Positions 28,212 to 36,245 of a stretch of 64,000 nt of DNA are shown here, in pieces. A program made the position numbers and the translations under genes. Position 1 is the first letter of the stretch. Every line of letters begins with the position of its first letter. The notes below the pieces were generated by a model. The model worked only from the letters and a program-made list of their open reading frames with translations. It had not been told where the DNA came from and searched no databases. The DNA lies in the NCBI GenBank assembly GCA_964631605.1, contig CAZVYG010000005.1, positions 61,043 to 125,042 on the forward strand, given 5' to 3'. The stretch is from JARKQH01 sp964631605. Its GTDB lineage: Bacteria; Verrucomicrobiota; Verrucomicrobiia; Limisphaerales; UBA8199.

Positions 28212-28478
28212 CTATGCGGGCGCCACATCCACGCGGGCGGAGAACCCAAGTTGACGCAGCAATTCCTCACAGTCTTCCCACGAAAGGCCAAAGGCACGCA
28301 CGTCCGCAACCCCAAGCCGGGAGACCACCCTGGAGAGCGCCGGAGCATCCCCTTCCGAAAATTCTCCGTCCATCATCACGGTTTCGGCCCAATCCACCAA
28401 CTGCGCCAGCGTCATCTCATGGTGAAGATACGCGGCGATCTGGCTGGCCACGGTTTGTTTCGTGATCGTCATAGTCAT
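28212..28478 (-). CDS. Small conserved-looking acidic protein, partner of the gene at 28482
   Basis: 88 aa, beginning MTMTITKQTVASQIAAYLHH and continuing LAQLVDWAETVMMDGEF, then LGVADVRAFGLSWEDCEELL. It looks all-helical and acidic, with no signal or membrane segment. It starts three bases after the stop of the 78-aa gene on the same strand, so the two form a tight pair. Size, acidity and pairing are reminiscent of an antitoxin or a small regulatory partner, but I do not recognise a characterised family. Confidence 0.6.
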   Translation of the reverse strand: MTMTITKQTVASQIAAYLHHEMTLAQLVDWAETVMMDGEFSEGDAPALSRVVSRLGVADVRAFGLSWEDCEELLRQLGFSARVDVAPA

Positions 28479-28481
28479 AGC

Positions 28482-28718
28482 CTACACTTTCTGGTGCCCT
28501 TTATCCACCGGATACTTTTCATGCACTTCGACCAGCCTGCCCTGTCCATCGTAGATTTCCTGCCAGAATCGAACGGTGGTTTCGTTTGCATCCACTTCCT
28601 TGAAATAACAGGCCAGCCACCCTTGCCGACCCCGAACGTCTTGCCGATAAAGCCGTCCACCGGCGGGCAATTGATCCCACCTCTCAAACTTCCTCTCGTT
28701 TTGCGCTCGCGTGCTCAT
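28482..28718 (-). CDS. Small hypothetical protein, first gene of a two-gene pair
   Basis: 78 aa with motifs WDQLPAGGRLYRQDVRGRQG, ACYFKEVDANETTVRFWQEI and KYPVDKGHQKV. The alternation of strands suggests a small beta-barrel or beta-sheet protein with basic ends. Its start overlaps the 3' part of the PLD-domain fragment by 35 bp, and its downstream partner follows after three bases. A toxin-antitoxin-like or modifier pair is conceivable; no catalytic motif supports it. Confidence 0.6.
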   Translation of the reverse strand: MSTRAQNERKFERWDQLPAGGRLYRQDVRGRQGWLACYFKEVDANETTVRFWQEIYDGQGRLVEVHEKYPVDKGHQKV

Positions 28719-29193
28719 TCCTCCTCATCTCGATTGGCATCGCTGTTTGTGCCATACTTGATGCCAGGCGTCCTGAAATCCACTCTTTTTTCCGCAACCA
28801 GCGCGAGCAGCCACCCTCGTGCCGCTTCGCTAACGCCAGGCGGCGCAATGCGGCCTCGTCGTCGTTGGTGGGAACGCCAAACGTGAGCTGGGCGCGAAAT
28901 TCCTCGGCCAAGCGTTTCTTCAACCGGATCGCAGTCTGGTTGTCGAGGTTGCCATCCTGCTTGACCAGGCTGAAGAAGTCGCGCAACTCCTCCTGGGGCA
29001 ATCGTTGCATCCCGACCAGGAGCCGACACTGGTGCCCCGGCCCGCCGGGCCACGGCTCGATGAATGAATCCAGCGCCTTCCAGCCGCGCAGATTGAAGTA
29101 GCCGACGCAGAAGTCAGACCGCTCCGACAGTTGCAGCGTCTGCTCCAAGGCTGGCAGCAGGCTGGCTTCAATGTTATCGAAAATCCTCGGCAT
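28684..29193 (-). pseudogene. Truncated PLD-domain (helicase-associated) protein, N-terminal fragment
   Basis: 169 codons. Residues 1-115 match the beginning of large proteins with a phospholipase-D-like domain followed by an SF2 helicase: MPRIFDNIEASLLPALEQTL, RSDFCVGYFNLRGWKALDSF, CRLLVGMQRLPQEELRDFF and RAQLTFGVPTNDDEAALRRL. The HxK motif and helicase part are absent; after LALAKRHEG the sequence changes character and ends soon. An alternative frame over the same 3' part ends RVDFRTPGIKYGTNSDANRD, suggesting a junction near 28850. Intact relatives occur in defence-type gene sets; this copy should be inactive. Confidence 0.55.
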
Positions 29194-29494
29194 GGGGTGT
29201 TACGGGTTCGGCGCCAGCGCCTGGCGGCGGAGGCGGATGATAACCTCTTTTGATGACTTTTTGGTCGCCATAAATCACTGGCACGCGAAGCACTTGTGCC
29301 GAGGATTTGTAGGGACAATGGTGACCCGGGTCAATCCTGGACTCCTGGATTTCCCGCGCGGCTTTCGATTTGCGGGAGGCCGCCGGGTGGTGCTTGGCGA
29401 ACCGCCTGCCGGTTTTCAAGGAAGGCCGGGCCGCGCGCGGCGCATGACCGGATCAAGCCTCTGATTCGAAAACGATTCAGGCTGGGAACTCAGA

Positions 29495-29548
29495 CGCAAA
29501 CGGACCGGCATGAGCCCCCGCCAGTTCCGCGAAAGCATCCAGGACTAG
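29495..29548 (+). repeat. 54-bp direct repeat, right copy (orphan AraC 3' end)
   Basis: Second copy of 27201-27254 with a single mismatch; it encodes RKRTGMSPRQFRESIQD plus TAG but has no regulator gene before it. The bases on its left (GGGAACTCAGA) do not resemble the AraC gene, so only the terminal 54 bases are duplicated. The rest of the gene-free stretch to 29728 shows nothing I can support. Confidence 0.85.
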
Positions 29549-29728
29549 CCCCCGCCGCCGCAGACCGTTTTCACAAAACATTGGGCCGGTTTGTCCATGT
29601 CCCTTTGGCCCGGTTCGGGAGAAGTTGAGTGCGTGTCCAGAAGCCGAAAGCCACCGGCCGGCCTGATGCCGGGTCGAAGGTGAAGGGCGGCCGCGGGAAT
29701 GAACGGCTCGCCGGATTCTGGATGGTGA

Positions 29729-31000
29729 ATGAACACGGGTCTGCACCTGCCAGTTGATCAAGGCGTGGGTTTGCCGAATCGTGCCGCTCCGGCTGAAGTT
29801 CCGGCCTGGAGTGAGCCCGGCCGGCATGTCCAGGGCGCAGCCGTCTGCCCGGAAATCAAGCCGATCACCCTTCGGCACCCCGGGCGAATCGCTTTCGGCA
29901 GAGGCTCGAGTCTCGAGCTGGCCGCCAGCCTCGCCGAGCGCGGGGTACGGAGACCTTTCGTTGTGCTTGACCCCGAAGCGCGCGAGGCTGCCCGCCCGGC
30001 GCTGGAGCAGCTCCAAGCCGCCGGGATGGAGCTCTCCATTTGCGACGGCATTGACCGGGAGCCCACCGTCGCGATGTTCGAGGCCTGCCTTGCGCGCGCG
30101 CGCGGGGCGGCTCCGGATGGGGTCGTGGGGATCGGGGGCGGCAGCGCGATGGATGTGGCCAAGCTGGCGGCCGCGCTGCTCGACAGCGGGCAATCCGTCG
30201 CCGAGGTTTTCGGCCTCAACACCCTGCGCCGGCGCAAGACGTTTCTGGCCTGTGTTCCCACCACCGCCGGCACGGGCAGCGAAGTTTCCCCCAACGCCAT
30301 TCTGCTGGAGCCATCCAGCCATTTGAAAAAAGGCGTGATCAGCCCGCACCTGGTGCCAGACGTGGCGTGTGTGGACCCGCTGTTGACGTTGTCGGTGCCA
30401 CCCTCGACAACGGCGGCCACGGGACTGGACGCGTTGACTCACTGCATCGAAGCGTATGCGAACCGGTTTGCGCACCCGATCGTGGACCTCTACGCGATCC
30501 AAGGCATCACCCTGATTTCCGCAAGCCTGGCGGCCGCTGTGGAGAACGGAAAGGACGTGGGGGCCAGGACGCGCCTGGCGCTGGGCAGCCTCTACGGTGG
30601 GCTTTGTCTCGGGCCGGTCAACACGGCCGCGGTGCATGCGCTGGCCTATCCCTTGGGCAGCCGGTTCGGGGTGCCACATGGATTGTCCAACGCCCTGCTG
30701 CTGCCTCATGTCTTGCGGTTCAACCTGCCGTCGGCCGTCGAGCGCTACGCTCAAGTGGCGCTGGCGCTGGGAGCTTCGCCCGCCGACACCCCGTCAGCCA
30801 CGGCTGAACGGGGCCTCGACCGCCTCGACCGGCTCCTGGCGCATTGCCCCATCCCCCGCCGGTTGTCCGCGCTGGGAGTTCCCCGCGAGGCCCTGCCCGA
30901 GCTGGCGGCGGCGGCAATGACCGTTACCCGGCTCCTCAAGAACAACCCCCGTCCGGTTTCCGAGCCGGACGCACTGGAGATTTACCATGCCGCGTGGTGA
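29729..31000 (+). CDS. Iron-containing (group III) alcohol dehydrogenase
   Basis: 423 aa from ATG; the first ~40 residues are not family-like, but no better in-frame start lies closer. The core begins ITLRHPGRIAFGRGSSLE. NAD(P) site VVGIGGGSAMDVAKLAAALL and PTTAGTGSEVSPNAIL; metal region DALTHCIEAYANRFAHP and HALAYPLGSRFGVPHGLSNA with the expected Asp/His ligands. Members interconvert alcohols and aldehydes or ketones (including 4-hydroxybutyrate, lactaldehyde and maleylacetate reduction). The gene overlaps the next one by 14 bp. In this acid-sugar cluster the substrate is likely a sugar-derived carbonyl; this is inference. Confidence 0.87.
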   Translation: MNTGLHLPVDQGVGLPNRAAPAEVPAWSEPGRHVQGAAVCPEIKPITLRHPGRIAFGRGSSLELAASLAERGVRRPFVVLDPEAREAARPALEQLQAAGMELSICDGIDREPTVAMFEACLARARGAAPDGVVGIGGGSAMDVAKLAAALLDSGQSVAEVFGLNTLRRRKTFLACVPTTAGTGSEVSPNAILLEPSSHLKKGVISPHLVPDVACVDPLLTLSVPPSTTAATGLDALTHCIEAYANRFAHPIVDLYAIQGITLISASLAAAVENGKDVGARTRLALGSLYGGLCLGPVNTAAVHALAYPLGSRFGVPHGLSNALLLPHVLRFNLPSAVERYAQVALALGASPADTPSATAERGLDRLDRLLAHCPIPRRLSALGVPREALPELAAAAMTVTRLLKNNPRPVSEPDALEIYHAAW

Positions 31001-32021
31001 CCCGGGAGCTTCCAATCCCCGCGAGCACCGGGGCGTAATCGTTCCCATGGTGACCCCGGTCACGGCGGAGGGCATGCTGGATGAAGCGGCCGCCGGGCGG
31101 ATTTTGGATTATCTCGCCGCAGGGGGCGTGCATGGTGTGTTCCTCTTTGGCACGACCGGGGAAGGCCCCAACATTCCCAAGGCGGTCCGCGACCGCCTGG
31201 TGCGGCTGGCCCTCGAGCGGGTTGACGGGCGGCTCCTGGTTTACGCGGGCATCAGCTCGGACAGCCTGCCGGAGTCGGTCGCGGCGGGAAACGATTACCT
31301 GCGGCTGGGCGTGGACGCCGTGGTTGCGCATGTGCCCGGGCATTTCGAGAAGAATCCCCAGGCGGCCCTCAGTTTCTATGCGGACCTCGCGCACCAATTG
31401 GAGGGGGGATTGATCCTGTACAACATGCCGCTGACGACCAATGTGTCGCTGCCGATCGAGTTGTGCAAAACCACCGCCTGCCGGCCGCGGGTGATCGGAA
31501 TCAAAGACTCCGAAAACGACCTCGAACGGATGGTCGAGCTGCTGCGGGAACTGGGCGGCAAGCAGGATTTTTCAGTCTTTATCGGCACCGGGCCGTTGAT
31601 GGCCAAGGGCCTGCTGCTGGGCGCCGAAGGGATTGTCCCCAGTGTGGGCAACCTGGCGCCGGCCTTGTGCCGGAAAATGTATGATTCCGCCGTTGGCGGC
31701 AACGCGGTCGAGGCCGAAAAGCTGCACTTGGAAATCATGGGCATCGCGGCGATTTACCAAGAGGGCCGCAAGCTCGAGGAATCGCTGGCGGCCTTAAAAG
31801 CGGCGATGTCGTGGCTCGGCCTTTGCCGCGCCTACACGCTGCCTCCCCTCCAGCCGTTGTCGCAATTCGAGTCGCTGCTGCTGCGTGACAAATTGGCCGC
31901 AATGGGTTTTCCTGTCCGGGACAGGCCTCCGGATGAGATGCAAGAAACCAACTGGCAGGGTCCCGGCCGGCGCGGCTGGAGTCGGGCCGCCGCGGCGCCC
32001 TCAAGCCCCCAGCAAGCCTGA
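30987..32021 (+). CDS. DHDPS/N-acetylneuraminate lyase-family aldolase or dehydratase
   Basis: 344 aa. Class I Schiff-base TIM barrel with GTTGEGP (from 55), ILYNMPLTTN (Tyr145) and VIGIKDSE (Lys173, the Schiff-base lysine). The family covers dihydrodipicolinate synthase, sialic-acid lyase, 2-keto-3-deoxy-sugar-acid aldolases and 5-keto-4-deoxyglucarate dehydratase. The context (iron alcohol dehydrogenase, DUF1537 kinase, symporter) argues for a sugar-acid aldolase rather than lysine biosynthesis. Sialic-acid lyase remains possible because none is seen in the sialidase locus. The C-terminal ~30 residues are Pro/Ala-rich and outside the fold. Confidence 0.87.
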   Translation: MPRGDPGASNPREHRGVIVPMVTPVTAEGMLDEAAAGRILDYLAAGGVHGVFLFGTTGEGPNIPKAVRDRLVRLALERVDGRLLVYAGISSDSLPESVAAGNDYLRLGVDAVVAHVPGHFEKNPQAALSFYADLAHQLEGGLILYNMPLTTNVSLPIELCKTTACRPRVIGIKDSENDLERMVELLRELGGKQDFSVFIGTGPLMAKGLLLGAEGIVPSVGNLAPALCRKMYDSAVGGNAVEAEKLHLEIMGIAAIYQEGRKLEESLAALKAAMSWLGLCRAYTLPPLQPLSQFESLLLRDKLAAMGFPVRDRPPDEMQETNWQGPGRRGWSRAAAAPSSPQQA

Positions 32022-32105
32022 CCTTTTCAGTTTCAGCCCAAGCCAACCTTGGGCCCCGCGCATGTTGCCAGCGGCAAGCTGCGCCGCTTTTGCAGGCGCC
32101 CCCCT

Positions 32106-33254
32106 ATGATTGCTGTGATTGCCGACGATTTGAGCGGAGCCACCGAACTGGCGGGGGTCGGCTGGCGTTTTGGCCTCACGACGGAGATTCTGGCCTGGCC
32201 CGAGCCGGTTTCCACCGCCGAGCTGGTGGTTTACGACACTGACTCACGGCTCAGGCGACCCATTCAAGCAGCCCGATGCGCCGGCCGAGTGGCGCTCAAG
32301 CTCCGCCGAGCAAAGGCGGAATGGGTTTACAAGAAGGTGGATTCGGTCTTGCGGGGGAACGTCCTGGCTGAAATCCAGGCCATCTGCTTTCGTTTGAAGC
32401 TGCAGGGTTGTTTGTTGGCGCCCGCCAACCCGCAAGCCGGACGCATCATTCGGCAAGGCAGGTACTTCATCAACGGCGTCCCCCTTAACCACACCGACTT
32501 TCGTCGCGACCCGGTTCATCCGCGTCGCTCGTGCCGGGTGAAGCAACTCCTGGATCCCACCGGCCGGCGCGCGATCCGGCTCCTGAACCCGGGGACCAGG
32601 GAACTGCCTCCAGGCCTCGCGGTCGGCCAGGCGGCCACTGCCGCTGACCTTCGTCATTGGGCCGGCTTGGTCACTCCCGCAACACTCCCGGCGGGGGGAG
32701 CCGAATTCTTTCGGGCGCTGCTGACCGCCCGAGGATTGGTCCCGCGCCACCTTCCCGCGGAACCGGCTCCCCAGGCGCGCCGCACCCTGTTTGTCTGCGG
32801 CAGCATTTCCGCCCGGTCCCTGGAATTCATCGAGGCTTCTCGCAAAAGGAACTGGCCGGTTGTGCTGATGCCGCCGGAGGTCATTGCGGGTAAGGCCGCC
32901 CCAGCGGCCCAGCGGGCCTGGACCTGCGGCATTTGTGCCGCCCTGCCACAGCATCGCCACGTGTTGCTGGGGATTGGCCCGCCGGTTAACCCCGGGAGGC
33001 GGGCGGGCGCCCGTCTGGGCAATCTTTTGGTTGACGCCGCCCGGGAAGTGCTGATGCGGTGCGCCCCGGACCGGGTGTGCATCGAGGGCGGAGCCACGGC
33101 GGTTTTGCTTCTCCGGCGCCTGGGGGTCACGCGCTTGCGGGTCGAGCACGACTTCGCCATGGGCGTCACGGCCGTTCGGGCTGCGAACGGCGCCGGACCC
33201 CAAATCGTGGTCAAGCCGGGGAGTTATCCGTGGCCGGCGTCTCTGCTGGCTTAG
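32106..33254 (+). CDS. DUF1537 four-carbon acid sugar kinase family protein
   Basis: 382 aa from ATGATTGCTGTG. N-terminal domain opens with IAVIADDLSGATELAG and contains WVYKKVDSVLRGNVLAEIQ and LAPANPQAGR, the sugar-acid-binding signatures of the family. The C-terminal nucleotide-binding domain contains ARTLFVCGSISARSLEF-like and IEGGATAVLLLRRLGV segments, although some stretches are shorter than in typical ~420-aa members. Characterised relatives phosphorylate D-threonate, D-erythronate or 3-oxo-isoapionate. The acceptor here is unknown. Its 3' end overlaps the convergent symporter gene by 44 bp. Confidence 0.83.
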   Translation: MIAVIADDLSGATELAGVGWRFGLTTEILAWPEPVSTAELVVYDTDSRLRRPIQAARCAGRVALKLRRAKAEWVYKKVDSVLRGNVLAEIQAICFRLKLQGCLLAPANPQAGRIIRQGRYFINGVPLNHTDFRRDPVHPRRSCRVKQLLDPTGRRAIRLLNPGTRELPPGLAVGQAATAADLRHWAGLVTPATLPAGGAEFFRALLTARGLVPRHLPAEPAPQARRTLFVCGSISARSLEFIEASRKRNWPVVLMPPEVIAGKAAPAAQRAWTCGICAALPQHRHVLLGIGPPVNPGRRAGARLGNLLVDAAREVLMRCAPDRVCIEGGATAVLLLRRLGVTRLRVEHDFAMGVTAVRAANGAGPQIVVKPGSYPWPASLLA

Positions 33255-34749
33255 GGTGGGCGCCCGGCCGGCGTGCAAACCATAGGCTGGCCAGATAGCC
33301 CACGATCAATAGGATGAGGTGATTCAGAATCCCGATTAGGAACGGGTGCCAGCGGTAGTTGAATGGCCCCAGATCGAGCAGCACGGTATTGAGGGCCGGC
33401 AACTGCACGGAGGTCAGCGTGGCCCAGGCCGTGAACAGGATGCACGCGACAATCCCGACAACCGCGCCCCGCCCGTTGGCGCGGCGGGTGAGGGCGCCCA
33501 GGGCGAACAGCCCAAGCATGCCCGCGGTGGCAATCGAGAACAACTGAACCCCCAATTCAAGAGCCGTACCGATTCCAATCCAGAGCTGGGAGAACAGGAT
33601 GGCCAGGACGCCGAGAACGCCCACAACGATGCGTCCCGTCCACAGCCGCTGCCCGTCCGTGGCCTCGGGCCGCAGCCGCCCAAAGTAATCCTCCACGATC
33701 ACCGTGGCCATGCTGTTGAGGTCGGAATCCAGGCTGGACATGGCGGCGGCGACCAGGGCGGCCACCACCAGACCGATCAGCCCCACCGGGAGCTGGGTCT
33801 TGATGAAATACGGAACAATGTTGTCCTTGACCCGCACCACTTCCGGCGGCAGTGCCTGGCCCGTCACTTGAAAGAAGCCCCACAGGCAGGCGCCCAGCAG
33901 AAAGAACAGCAGCCAGATCGGCAAACAGGAGACCGCCCCGACGAAGGCGCTCATCCGCGCCTCGCGGTCAGTCGCGGCGACCAGGTATTTTTGGACGATG
34001 TGCTGATCCAGCGCATATCGTTGCACCGCCCAGATGGCGCCGCCCACAACCAGGAACCAGCCGTTCATCTCGACCAGGCTGAAGGACCACTGGCCCAGCC
34101 CGAACTTCCCCCCCTCCCAAGCCGCCGTGAGCACGCCCCCAACTCCGGACGGCGGACGGAACAGGGCGATGCCCAGGCAGACCAGCGCGCCGGCGACCAG
34201 CAACAGACCCTGTAGCACATCCGCATAGACCACGGCCGCAATGCCGCCAGCCACGGTCATCGCCACCGTCACCAACCCCACGATGAGAATGACCCACCAC
34301 ACGTCATAACCGCTGAGATACGACACCGGCACTGCCAGAAAGTAAAGTGTGGCGCTCATGTCCACCACCCGGCTGACGATAAAGGCCGCGGCCCCGTAGG
34401 CCCGGGCGCCGTAGTTGAACCGCCGCTCGAGGTAATCGTAAATGCTCATCCGCACCGTGCGGCGGTAAAAGACCACGATGTGCCGCGCCACGAAGAGCAT
34501 GACCACCGGCAACATGAGAAAGGACGGCAGATTCCACATGTCGCGGGCAAACACGTTCCCCGGGTGGCCGACGAAGCTGGTGCTGCTGATCATCGTCCCC
34601 ACGATCGCAAAGATCACCACCCAGCCCGGCACCTTCCGACCCGCCAGAAAATAGTCCTCGGTGGTTTTCTGGTGGCGCGAGAAATAGATCCCAATCCCAA
34701 AAACGGCGGCGAGGTAAACCAAAACAATGATGGAATCCAGCAGGGTCAT
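33211..34749 (-). CDS. Sodium:solute symporter (SSS family)
   Basis: 512 aa with about thirteen hydrophobic helices. Family landmarks are EDYFLAGRKVPGWVVIFAI in the first loop, SSTSFVGHPGNVFARDMWNL in the helix-3 region (Na+ site area), and VAAAMSSLDSDLNSMATVI typical of the sugar/inositol/sialate branch. It takes up a sugar or organic acid with Na+. It is convergent with the DUF1537 gene and faces away from the pseudopilin at 35311. The cluster suggests its cargo is the acid sugar handled by the three preceding enzymes, but it could serve pectin monomers generally. Confidence 0.88.
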   Translation of the reverse strand: MTLLDSIIVLVYLAAVFGIGIYFSRHQKTTEDYFLAGRKVPGWVVIFAIVGTMISSTSFVGHPGNVFARDMWNLPSFLMLPVVMLFVARHIVVFYRRTVRMSIYDYLERRFNYGARAYGAAAFIVSRVVDMSATLYFLAVPVSYLSGYDVWWVILIVGLVTVAMTVAGGIAAVVYADVLQGLLLVAGALVCLGIALFRPPSGVGGVLTAAWEGGKFGLGQWSFSLVEMNGWFLVVGGAIWAVQRYALDQHIVQKYLVAATDREARMSAFVGAVSCLPIWLLFFLLGACLWGFFQVTGQALPPEVVRVKDNIVPYFIKTQLPVGLIGLVVAALVAAAMSSLDSDLNSMATVIVEDYFGRLRPEATDGQRLWTGRIVVGVLGVLAILFSQLWIGIGTALELGVQLFSIATAGMLGLFALGALTRRANGRGAVVGIVACILFTAWATLTSVQLPALNTVLLDLGPFNYRWHPFLIGILNHLILLIVGYLASLWFARRPGAHPKPAETPATDNSPA

Positions 34750-35310
34750 CGGTCCTCAACACCGGGAGGGCCGGCGTGGCGCAACCGGCGAGCTGACGCG
34801 GGCCCAGGGAGTTGCATCGTCATGCCGGCATGGTGCGGTGCGCAGGGGCGCCGCGCAAATCGAAAAGGCCCGGTGAGCCAAAAGTGCATCTTCCGGGCGT
34901 GCTTCGGGAATGGCGGGAAAGGGTTTGGGGGAGCCCGGGCCGACCGTCTCGCCGTCCTGGAACCCTCTCGCAGCCTTTGTTTACAAGGCTTTTTCGAGGC
35001 TCAAGGGGCGCCGGGGCGTTTCCATTGAGACGAGGGGTCCCGGAACGCGAGCGGTTCGGCCAAACGCCAAAAAGGGCATGTCATTTTTCCCAAAAAGGCA
35101 TGTATCCCGGCCCGAAATTGTGGCAGGTTAAAGTGGAATTACACACAAGTCACATGCGCGCGGAAAACCGTAACGGGTGCTGTGGAAACGTGTCGGGCGC
35201 GGCGAGCCGGCCGCCCGGCGGGGGCCGCACTGCGGATGGCATCCGGCGCCTGCGGCGAGGCGCTTTTCCCTCCGTGTCCACCTCACACTTGAATTTTTAA
35301 CGTCGGAACC
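34750..35310. other. Divergent intergenic region
   Basis: No gene is supportable. It lies between the symporter (minus strand) and the second pseudopilin (plus strand), so it should contain both promoters. The only organised signal seen is the pair of direct repeats at 35067-35103. Confidence 0.4.
35067..35103. promoter_or_regulatory. Tandem direct repeats, candidate regulator half-sites
   Basis: CCAAAAAGGGCATGT (35067-35081) and CCCAAAAAGGCATGT (35089-35103) share AAAAAGG(G)CATGT. The GGCATGT cores are 22 bp apart, about two helical turns, the spacing often seen for AraC-type regulators binding one DNA face. They lie ~210 bp before the pseudopilin start and ~320 bp before the symporter start. 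Confidence 0.35.
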
Positions 35311-36135
35311 ATGAGCCACACCATCACCATCTGCAAAACCAGTCCCGCCCGGGACCGGAAGACTGCCTTCACGCTGATTGAATTACTGGTGGTCATTGCG
35401 ATCATCGCCATCCTCGCTTCGATGCTGCTGCCGGCGCTGGCGCGGGCCAAAGGCCGCGCCCTGGCCGTCGCCTGCATGAACAATACCCGGCAAATCATGC
35501 TCGGGTGGCAATTGTATGTGAGCGACCATGAGGACAGGCTAATCCCCAACGCCAAGCCGGTCGAGGGCGGCATGGATTGGACGGCCAACCCGGATAACAC
35601 GAACACCGCCAAGCTGCTGGACCCGGCGCAATCGGTGATGGCGGGTTATGTCAAGTCGGTGGCGGTGTGGAAATGCCCGGCGGACAAGTACCAGTCGGGG
35701 GCCAATCCCGGACCGCGCGTGCGCAGCCTGGCGATGAACGCCGCCTTGGGCGGCGCCCCCCGCATTGACAACAAGATTCCCGATCGCGAATACTTCGCCG
35801 CCCGCAAAATGTCCGACCTGGTCCGGCCCGGCCCGGCGCTGATTTGGGTCACCCTGGACGAACACCCCGACAGCATCAACGATTCGGTCTTTCACTTGAT
35901 TGAAGGTTTGCTGCCCACCATGGCGGCCTATCGCGACCTGCCCGCCAGCTATCATTACGGGGGCGGCGCCAATTTCTCCTTCGGGGACGGCCACTCCGAG
36001 ATCAGGAAATGGAAGGACGATCGGACGAAGCTCCCGGTCAAGATGCAGTTCAAGTGGTGGGCGCCCTCGGGGGATTACGCGGTTCGCAGCAGCGTGGATT
36101 ACATCTGGATGAACGACGGCTGCCCTTACCGGTAG
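35311..36135 (+). CDS. Type II secretion-like pseudopilin, second copy
   Basis: 274 aa. A basic leader (SPARDRKTAF) precedes TLIELLVVIAIIAILASML and LLPALARAKGRAL, the prepilin cleavage and methylation segment. The globular part contains VAVWKCPADKYQSG and ends with YHYGGGANFSFGDGHSEIRK, an H-X9-DG-type C-terminal signature of PVC-group pseudopilins. As at 14999, it is followed closely by a giant beta-strand-repeat gene. It presumably forms part of a pseudopilus-like structure of the envelope; specific function unknown. Confidence 0.88.
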   Translation: MSHTITICKTSPARDRKTAFTLIELLVVIAIIAILASMLLPALARAKGRALAVACMNNTRQIMLGWQLYVSDHEDRLIPNAKPVEGGMDWTANPDNTNTAKLLDPAQSVMAGYVKSVAVWKCPADKYQSGANPGPRVRSLAMNAALGGAPRIDNKIPDREYFAARKMSDLVRPGPALIWVTLDEHPDSINDSVFHLIEGLLPTMAAYRDLPASYHYGGGANFSFGDGHSEIRKWKDDRTKLPVKMQFKWWAPSGDYAVRSSVDYIWMNDGCPYR

Positions 36136-36171
36136 CCGTCCCCTTCCTCGCGCGCGGACCCGGGCGTGTGT

Positions 36172-36195
36172 CCCGCAGCCGTTGGCGGCTGCGGG
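36172..36195 (+). terminator. Hairpin between pseudopilin and beta-strand-repeat gene
   Basis: A perfect 10-bp stem CCCGCAGCCG / CGGCTGCGGG with loop TTGG. The following CAAAACAATTTT is only partly T-rich, so it may attenuate rather than stop transcription into the next gene. Confidence 0.6.
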
Positions 36196-36245
36196 CAAAA
36201 CAATTTTACAGAATGCAGTAACAACCACGAAAACGTCTCAAACCT

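Larger units (their letters stand above)
27255..29494. mobile_element. Putative integrated island remnant bounded by 54-bp direct repeats
   Basis: 2.24 kb between the two copies of the AraC 3' end. Contents: a nested palindrome at its left edge, a DprA-like gene, a two-gene small-ORF pair and a 5' fragment of a PLD-domain gene, all on the minus strand and opposite to flanking genes. No integrase or transposase is seen, so it is either a decayed element or a segment mobilised in trans. In 27986-28211 and 29194-29494 I see no supportable gene. Base composition looks less GC-rich than the surroundings by eye. Confidence 0.55.

Noticed and set aside
29174..29419. 82-codon minus-strand frame at the right end of the island
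   Set aside because: No recognisable motif and unusual His/Pro-rich composition; insufficient support for a gene.
27201..29548. Direct repeat as an assembly artefact
   Set aside because: An artefactual duplication would be identical and would not enclose new genes; here one base differs and 2.2 kb of unrelated sequence intervenes. Long-read confirmation would still be decisive.
30987..32021. Assignment as nanA (sialic-acid lyase)
   Set aside because: The active-site lysine and tyrosine are family-wide and the neighbours point to acid-sugar metabolism; the specific activity is not decidable from sequence.
33211..33254. 44-bp convergent overlap of the DUF1537 and symporter genes as a regulatory antisense system
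   Set aside because: Both stop codons are clear and such small tail-to-tail overlaps are common in compact genomes; nothing else suggests regulation.
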